Of a stretch of 38,221 nucleotides of DNA, positions 34,083-38,221 are shown one piece after another. The notes beneath the pieces were generated by a model. That model was given only the letters and a program-made list of their open reading frames with translations. It was not told where the DNA came from and did no database searches. Source of the DNA: Bacteroidia bacterium (GTDB lineage: Bacteria > Bacteroidota > Bacteroidia > SpSt-205). The stretch lies in assembly GCA_025062295.1 (NCBI GenBank), contig JANXAJ010000020.1:1-38221 (forward strand). Reading direction: 5' to 3'. The first letter of the stretch is position 1. Each line of letters starts with the position of its first letter. The translations under genes were made by a program, and so were the position numbers.

Positions 34083-35324
34083 TCAGAATCCTGTCCGAAT
34101 GGCTTCTATTGGATGAAGATGGGCGGCATTCCATGCGGGCATCAGTGCCGAGAGCAGTCCGACACTAATCGTCAGGCTTATGCTCCAAATCAGGTCTCCT
34201 AAAGCGACAGCTAAGGTAAGCCCCTCTGAAGCAGCCCATCCTGAAAGGGAGACTACCAGGACTCCCATGAGTCCTATGCCAATAATACCACCAGACAGGG
34301 TCAGAAGCGTGCCCTCTATCAAAAATAGAGCTAAAATGAATAAGCGGGGAGCCCCCATCGCTCGCTGAATCCCTATCTCGCTTCGACGCTCACGAACCGC
34401 AATGTACAAGATATTTGCTACGCCAAAGCCTCCTACTAAAAGCGCAAAACCTGCAATAAAAAGTCCTACAGTCTCTACATAGCCTGAAATTTGACGCACC
34501 TGTTCTAAAAGAGCATCTTGCCGATTGATAGTAAAGTTATCTTCAGCACGAGGGGGAAGATGTCTTGCTTTTCGGATCAATCCTCGCACTCGGGCTTCTA
34601 AAAGGGCAATAGGCAGAGCTTCAGGATTTTTTGCCCGAACAAGCAGTGTTCTATCCCCCTGGTAGCGTCCCATTCCTCTGACACGATAAAGAAAGGAAAA
34701 AGGAACCAGCAGTACCCGGTCAAAGTCCCCCCCAAAACTTCCTTGAGCTCGTAGCACCCCTATCACTCGGAGACGCTTGCCTCCATACTGAATCTCTGCA
34801 TCTGAAGCATTTTCACTCCCTGTGAGACTTTTTGCAAGGCGGCTCCCCATTATGGCAACGGGAATTCCTTGCTGAAGCTCTTGTAAAGAAAAATACCGTC
34901 CCCATTTTACCTCTAACGGATAGACCCTCTTGAACTCTTCGGTAACTCCTACGATGCGAGTCTCTTCTGTATGATTTCGAAAAGAGATCTTTTCAAGGGA
35001 ACGGTCGTAACGCAGCGCGACCCATGCCTCTTCACTCAGTCCATTTCTTACGGCTTCGTAATCTAAAAGGCTGATCCGAGGGCGCCGAAAGTACTTCTCC
35101 CAATTTTCCGTCGAAGAAAAAATCCAGGGAAAATGATGAACATAAAGTGTAGAGGTCCCCAATTTTTCAAATCTGCTAATGATAGAGCGTTCCATAGAAT
35201 AGGTAAAGACTCGAACAGAAGAGACGGAGAAAATACCGACACTGATAGAGAGCAGCGTAAGGAGGGATCGTCGCCGATGAGCTTCCATATTTCGCAGAGC
35301 TTGTCGGAAAGCTTCTCCAAACAT
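34083..35324 (-). CDS. MacB/FtsX-like ABC transporter permease
   Basis: 413 residues: one N-terminal helix (about 20-40), a large periplasmic MacB_PCD-like domain (about 45-270), and three C-terminal helices forming the FtsX fold (about 285-405) with NILYIAVRERRSEIGIQRAMGAPR and the closing PAWNAAHLHPIEAIR. This layout belongs to lipoprotein-releasing or MacB-type mechanotransmission transporters. The cognate ATPase and periplasmic adaptor are not adjacent. It heads the transcript with two glycosyltransferases, so it may export a cell-envelope component, but that is inference. It is divergent from queA through a palindromic promoter region. Confidence 0.9.
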   Translation of the reverse strand: MFGEAFRQALRNMEAHRRRSLLTLLSISVGIFSVSSVRVFTYSMERSIISRFEKLGTSTLYVHHFPWIFSSTENWEKYFRRPRISLLDYEAVRNGLSEEAWVALRYDRSLEKISFRNHTEETRIVGVTEEFKRVYPLEVKWGRYFSLQELQQGIPVAIMGSRLAKSLTGSENASDAEIQYGGKRLRVIGVLRAQGSFGGDFDRVLLVPFSFLYRVRGMGRYQGDRTLLVRAKNPEALPIALLEARVRGLIRKARHLPPRAEDNFTINRQDALLEQVRQISGYVETVGLFIAGFALLVGGFGVANILYIAVRERRSEIGIQRAMGAPRLFILALFLIEGTLLTLSGGIIGIGLMGVLVVSLSGWAASEGLTLAVALGDLIWSISLTISVGLLSALMPAWNAAHLHPIEAIRTGF

Positions 35325-35326
35325 GG

Positions 35327-35334
35327 TATCTTTG
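35327..35334 (+). promoter_or_regulatory. -7 promoter box TATCTTTG of queA
   Basis: Exact TAnnTTTG match, 14 nt before the queA ATG. It is the left arm of a perfect inverted repeat (35327-35349). Confidence 0.6.
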
Positions 35335-35341
35335 CCGCCTG

Positions 35342-35349
35342 CAAAGATA
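35342..35349 (-). promoter_or_regulatory. -7 promoter box TATCTTTG of the MacB-like operon
   Basis: Exact TAnnTTTG match on the minus strand, 17 nt before the ATG at 35324. It is the right arm of the inverted repeat. Confidence 0.55.
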
Positions 35350-36404
35350 TGAGCAGTCGTCTGTCAGACTACGTATTTGAGCTTCCAGAATCCCAGATTG
35401 CTCAGTATCCTCCTGAGCAGCGCGGGGCCAATCGTCTGATGGTACTATATCGTGAGACCGGTGATATTTCCCATCACTGCTTCAAAGATGATTTTCCAAA
35501 GTTTATGGAAGAGGGCGATGTAATTGTTTATAATAACTCGCTTCCCTTTCCTTGCCTTCTGATTGGACATAAAGAACGCAGTACGGCTCCAGTAGAAGTG
35601 CTACTCCTGCGCGAATTAGATGAAGAGACTCACTTATGGAATGCAATGGTAGAGCCGGCTCGTAAAATTAGAGTGGGAAATAAGCTTCATTTTGTGGGGA
35701 GCAATTTGATGGCAGAGGTAGTGGATAACACAACGAGTCGAGAGCGAGCAATTCGGTTTATTGTTCCTCCAGGCGAGTCCTTATCTACTCTGATTGAGAG
35801 CATTGGCTTGATGGCTCTTCCTCGGTATATCAGGCGTGCCCACCGTCCTGAAGACTACCGAGATTTTCGTCCTATGTGGAGTGGTGGGGTTTTAGGCTCT
35901 GTGCAAGCCTCCGACGCAAGCCTTCCTTTTACTCGGGTTCTAATCCGTGAATTAGAAGTGAAAGGTGTAGATTTTGTTCCTATTACCCTGCATGTTGGGG
36001 CGGCTAACTTTCGTACTATTGAAGTAGAGGACCTCTTTAAGTTTGCAATGGATGCTGAGTGGTTTGAGGTCTATGAGGAGACTGCCCAGCGGGTGAATCA
36101 AGCCCGCCAAGAGGGGAAAAAAGTATTAGCGGTAGGTGCTAGTGTGCTTCGGGCGCTGGAATCCAGCCTCTCTGCTTACAATACGTTGAAAGCTAGTCAG
36201 GACTGGACAGTGAAATTCATCTTTCCTCCCTATAAACCTGTGGTTCCCACTGCTTATCTGACCCAGTTTCACCTCCCACGTTCAGCGGGTTATATTGCAA
36301 CAGCAGCTTTTGGGGGGTATGCCAAAGTGAGAAGGGCCTATGAAATAGCTTTGGCAGAAGGGTATATGTGGGGCTGCTATGGGGACCTTCTCCTTATTTT
36401 GTGA
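35349..36404 (+). CDS. queA: S-adenosylmethionine:tRNA ribosyltransferase-isomerase
   Basis: Converts preQ1-tRNA to epoxyqueuosine-tRNA in queuosine synthesis. From the ATG at 35349 (MSSRLSDYVFELPESQIAQYPPEQRGANRLMVL) it has 351 residues, usual for QueA. Landmarks: GDVIVYNNSLPFP (strand and turn near the N-terminus), ALPRYIRRAHRPEDYRDF (normally PPYIxR), GSVQASDASLPFT in place of the usual GAVAAPTAGLHFT, and TLHVGAANFRTIEVED. The changed central motif is a departure from the common form. The frame extends upstream to 35133 antisense to the permease, which is rejected. It ends overlapping ispD (TGATG). Confidence 0.85.
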   Translation: MSSRLSDYVFELPESQIAQYPPEQRGANRLMVLYRETGDISHHCFKDDFPKFMEEGDVIVYNNSLPFPCLLIGHKERSTAPVEVLLLRELDEETHLWNAMVEPARKIRVGNKLHFVGSNLMAEVVDNTTSRERAIRFIVPPGESLSTLIESIGLMALPRYIRRAHRPEDYRDFRPMWSGGVLGSVQASDASLPFTRVLIRELEVKGVDFVPITLHVGAANFRTIEVEDLFKFAMDAEWFEVYEETAQRVNQARQEGKKVLAVGASVLRALESSLSAYNTLKASQDWTVKFIFPPYKPVVPTAYLTQFHLPRSAGYIATAAFGGYAKVRRAYEIALAEGYMWGCYGDLLLIL

Positions 36405-37105
36405 TGCGAGCGTGGGTTCAGTTAGCAGCCGGCAGCGGTAGCCGGTTCGGAGGTAAGCATCCAAAGCAGTTTCAGCGTCTTTCTCGGAAGCCCCTTCTTT
36501 TGTATGCCATAGAGACTTTCCTCAGACTCCATCCCACGAGTCCGGTCATTGTGGTACTACCTTTAGCCTATTTCAGGTATGGAGAGAAGCTCTTGCGAGA
36601 AGCCTTCCCAACGGCTTCCTTGCATTTAGCGGTTGGGGGCATGAGCAGAAGCGCCTCTACGGAAGCTGCTCTTCATCTCCTTGAGCAGCTGGAGCTGTTG
36701 AGTTCCGAACATACCATCGCCTTTCATGATGCTGCTCGTCCTTTCCCCTCTCCAGCACTGGTAGAGAGGACCTTCGCAGCTGCAGAATCAAGTGGGGCAG
36801 TTGTCTGTGGATTGCCGGTTTCTTTTTCTGTGCGAATAGTTGAACAAGGGGGACATTCGCAGGCGCTCCCCCGAGAAAAGATATGGGAGATTCAGACTCC
36901 TCAGGCATTTCGGGGAGATATTCTGAAGCGGGCTTGGAGGCAGCTCGCTCCTACCGCCGACCCAGCCTTTACCGATGAGGGAAGCTGGATAGAAGCAGCA
37001 GGTTTCCCGATTTCTCTCGTGCTCGGTGAGGCTTCCAATCTCAAGATAACTTATCCTTCTGATTGGGAAATAGCTCGTTTATGGCTCAAGCGCAAATCGT
37101 TTTAG
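36404..37105 (+). CDS. ispD: 2-C-methyl-D-erythritol 4-phosphate cytidylyltransferase
   Basis: Third step of the MEP isoprenoid pathway: CTP plus MEP gives CDP-ME. From the ATG at 36404 it has 233 residues, usual for IspD. The CTP-binding loop is LAAGSGSRFGGKHPKQF (about 6-22), the substrate region is FHDAARPFPSPALVE, then WEIQTPQAFRGDIL, TDEGSWIEAAG and a final NLKITYPSDWEIA. The ATG overlaps the queA TGA by one base. An upstream in-frame ATG at 36368 lies within queA and is rejected. Confidence 0.93.
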   Translation: MRAWVQLAAGSGSRFGGKHPKQFQRLSRKPLLLYAIETFLRLHPTSPVIVVLPLAYFRYGEKLLREAFPTASLHLAVGGMSRSASTEAALHLLEQLELLSSEHTIAFHDAARPFPSPALVERTFAAAESSGAVVCGLPVSFSVRIVEQGGHSQALPREKIWEIQTPQAFRGDILKRAWRQLAPTADPAFTDEGSWIEAAGFPISLVLGEASNLKITYPSDWEIARLWLKRKSF

Positions 37106-37111
37106 ATTCTG

Positions 37112-37119
37112 TACCTTTG
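37112..37119 (+). promoter_or_regulatory. -7 promoter box TACCTTTG of the tRNA pair
   Basis: Exact TAnnTTTG match, 7 nt before the first base of the CAU tRNA. The tRNA 5' end limits where transcription can start and so calibrates the spacing used for the other boxes. Confidence 0.6.
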
Positions 37120-37126
37120 CTGTGAA

Positions 37127-37200
37127 GGCGAGATAGCTCAGTAGGTGAGAGCGCAGGATTCATAATCCTGAGGTCGCGGGTTCGATTCCCGCTCTCGCCA
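37127..37200 (+). tRNA. tRNA with anticodon CAU (Met, or Ile after lysidine modification)
   Basis: Full cloverleaf. Acceptor GGCGAGA pairs with TCTCGCC, discriminator A. D-stem GCTC/GAGC, anticodon stem CAGGA/TCCTG with loop TTCATAA, T-arm GCGGG-TTCGATT-CCCGC. The 3' CCA is not encoded. The paired first base and the lack of three consecutive G:C pairs in the anticodon stem exclude initiator tRNA. Elongator Met and tRNA-Ile2 (CAU modified by TilS) cannot be separated with confidence by eye. Confidence 0.92.
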
Positions 37201-37202
37201 TG

Positions 37203-37275
37203 CGGGGCGTAGCGCAGCTGGTAGCGCGCAGCGTTCGGGACGCTGAGGTCGCTGGTTCGAGTCCAGTCGCCCCGA
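37203..37275 (+). tRNA. tRNA-Pro (anticodon CGG)
   Basis: Acceptor CGGGGCG pairs with CGCCCCG, discriminator A, with the C1:G72 pair typical of bacterial tRNA-Pro. Anticodon stem CAGCG/CGCTG with loop TTCGGGA reads CGG. T-arm GCTGG-TTCGAGT-CCAGT has one G-U pair. CCA is not encoded. It lies 2 nt after the CAU tRNA and is almost certainly co-transcribed. Confidence 0.93.
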
Positions 37276-37472
37276 CTTAGGTTTTGTGTCCCAGCATAGG
37301 GGGTTGAGAAAGTTCTTTTGATTTAGTATCCTACTCTCTGCCTCATGAAAACAAGGGTTCGCGCTTTTTCTGTACGTCGTCGAGGAGAGCTTGACTGCTA
37401 ATCTGGCTCTCCGGGTTACCTTGCCTCTGTCCTAACAGCCGCTCAGGGGGGACTTTGAGAGTTTAGAGAAGG
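37276..37472 (+). ncRNA. Possible small structured RNA or leader between the tRNAs and a terminator
   Basis: No protein family fits this stretch. It contains a 7-bp hairpin GGAGAGC/GCTCTCC (37384-37412) with a 15-nt loop and a smaller CTGT-CCTA-ACAG hairpin (about 37426-37437). Near the left end GTCCC could pair with GGGAC near the right end, and a strong terminator follows. An 18-codon ATG frame (37345-37401) ends inside the loop of the main hairpin. It may be an independent small RNA or processed 3' trailer of the tRNA transcript. It does not match SRP RNA or tmRNA features I know; 6S-like folding is possible but unproven. Confidence 0.3.
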
Positions 37473-37505
37473 CCTATCTGTAATACAGGTAGGATTTTTT
37501 ATTTT
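37473..37505 (+). terminator. Rho-independent terminator
   Basis: CCTATCTGT pairs with ACAGGTAGG (9 bp, one wobble) around an AAT loop, followed by ATTTTTTATTTT. It ends plus-strand transcription about 200 bp after the tRNA-Pro gene, and only 33 bp before the end of the opposing methyltransferase gene. Confidence 0.85.
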
Positions 37506-37538
37506 GTATGCATATCCGGATAAATGCTTCATTAAGTA

Positions 37539-38221
37539 TCATATCAAAGTATGCAGGATTTCTTGGAATCTTTTTGCAGCTAACTCTGCGTAAAAGGGAT
37601 GAATCTCTACCCCTATAAAATGTCTTTTTCGGCGCAGGGCTGCTATGGCTGTACTGCCACTGCCTAAGAACGGGTCCAGCACTACCGCCCCCTCAACCGT
37701 GCTAAGCTCTATCAGATACTCACATAAAGCCACAGGCTTAGCCGTAGGGTGAGGGAGGTCCTCGGCGGATTTGGGCAGGAGGAAGTACTTATCTAAGAGA
37801 GTTTCTGTCTCTTCTACTAAGAGCAGATTAGCGGGGAACATGCCCTTACCAATGGGGACTTCGGTTTGAAAGAGACCTACTTGATATTGGAGAAAGTTTT
37901 CTAAGAGTGTGCCCTCATAGGGCTTTTGCGCTACGATAATCGGTTCATATACCGATTTGACTTGAGGGGTTTTCCAGCCGTGGAGCTTCTGGTGGAGTTT
38001 TTCTTTGACGGCTTCCGGAAGCGGTAATCGCCGGATGAAGTGATGAAGGCTCATAGCTTTGGGCTGGCTCTGGGTATAAACCCACAAAAAGGTGTCGCGC
38101 AAATAAAATCCTGCATCTTCTACGGCACAGGCTACTCGGTGAAAGAGCCGCGGGCTGGCAAAAGTGAAGAAGAAGCCGCCCGGTTTGAGCACGCGAAGGA
38201 TTTCTCGGGCGATAGGGAGGT
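37539..38221 (-). CDS. DNA methyltransferase (N4/N6 class), N-terminus outside the window
   Basis: The frame is open to the window edge; visible residues begin LPIAREILRVLKPGGFFFTFASPRLF, typical of the segment after the catalytic motif. The C-terminal VVLDPFLGSGSTAIAALRRKRHFIGVE is the SAM-binding motif I of a beta-order DNA amino-methyltransferase (DPPY-type motif first, FxGxG last). The DPPY catalytic motif should lie just beyond 38221. The preceding HPTAKPVALCEYLIELST is also family-typical. No restriction endonuclease gene is visible on this side, so an orphan or a restriction-modification enzyme are both possible. A GTG at 38192 would give a truncated protein and is not the true start. 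Confidence 0.88.
   Translation of the reverse strand, partial: LPIAREILRVLKPGGFFFTFASPRLFHRVACAVEDAGFYLRDTFLWVYTQSQPKAMSLHHFIRRLPLPEAVKEKLHQKLHGWKTPQVKSVYEPIIVAQKPYEGTLLENFLQYQVGLFQTEVPIGKGMFPANLLLVEETETLLDKYFLLPKSAEDLPHPTAKPVALCEYLIELSTVEGAVVLDPFLGSGSTAIAALRRKRHFIGVEIHPFYAELAAKRFQEILHTLI

Larger units (their letters stand above)
35327..35349. repeat. Perfect inverted repeat with two opposed -7 boxes
   Basis: Arms TATCTTTGC and GCAAAGATA (9 bp each) flank the 5-bp centre CGCCT. The right arm ends on the A of the queA start codon; the left arm begins 2 bp from the MacB-like start codon. It may be overlapping divergent promoters, an operator, or both. Confidence 0.7.

Noticed and set aside
35133..35348. 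N-terminal extension of queA back to 35133
   Set aside because: The extension is antisense to the MacB-like gene, lacks QueA similarity, and the known QueA N-terminus begins at 35349.
37127..37200. Initiator tRNA-fMet
   Set aside because: The first base pair is G:C and the anticodon stem lacks three consecutive G:C pairs, unlike bacterial initiators.
1..38221. CRISPR arrays, insertion sequences, prophage or a restriction-modification cluster
   Set aside because: No direct-repeat arrays, transposases, integrases or phage genes were seen; the DNA methyltransferase at the right edge has no visible endonuclease partner within the window.

Overview
The window looks like a chromosomal segment of a Bacteroidota-type bacterium at roughly 50% G+C, possibly from a deep-branching or thermophilic lineage, though the lineage cannot be fixed from sequence alone. 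The evidence is a secreted protein with a type IX secretion C-terminal sorting domain (23612-25273), a GldA-like ABC ATPase, an outer-membrane receptor with an N-terminal carboxypeptidase-regulatory domain, almost no Shine-Dalgarno sequences, and repeated Bacteroidota-type -7 promoter boxes (TAnnTTTG).

Layout. 14-5056 (minus): O-antigen-ligase-like protein, BtuF-like binding protein, CTP synthase, then a membrane/coiled-coil/GAF gene that appears split by a frameshift. 5103-11405 (plus): tight operon htrA - sucA - sucB - gldA-like ATPase. 11402-12124 (minus): fabG, divergent from 12161-14319 (plus): AlbA_2-domain protein, thiolase, acylphosphatase. 14547-15647 (plus): VWA protein, convergent with 15616-18242 (minus): lipoprotein and APC permease. 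18490-20216 (minus): dnaN with a NeuD-type acyltransferase. 20302-23341 (plus): rsfS, DedA protein, double-GAF protein, lipoprotein, DUF2007 protein. 23612-25273 (plus): T9SS cargo with a terminator. 25467-28804 (minus): M17 aminopeptidase, pdxA-like gene, unknown. 28878-31289 (plus): outer-membrane receptor. 31292-35324 (minus): MacB-like permease, two glycosyltransferases, a glycosyltransferase-like remnant and an AT-rich methyltransferase, which together suggest envelope-glycan synthesis. 35349-37275 (plus): queA, ispD, tRNA with anticodon CAU, tRNA-Pro, then a structured stretch ending in a terminator. 37539-end (minus): a DNA methyltransferase cut by the window edge.

Most of the genes are housekeeping: TCA cycle, nucleotide synthesis, fatty-acid synthesis and breakdown, DNA replication, tRNA modification, isoprenoid and B6 synthesis. 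No complete new defence or mobile system is visible. The most striking pattern is regulatory. At many operon heads a TAnnTTTG-like box lies only 4-8 nt before the start codon, which predicts leaderless mRNAs. A perfect palindrome carrying two opposed -7 boxes sits between queA and the MacB-like gene. Other points of interest are the apparent frameshift, the decayed glycosyltransferase tail in an AT-rich patch, an extremely GC-rich inverted element at 14325-14400, and a possible small structured RNA after the tRNAs.
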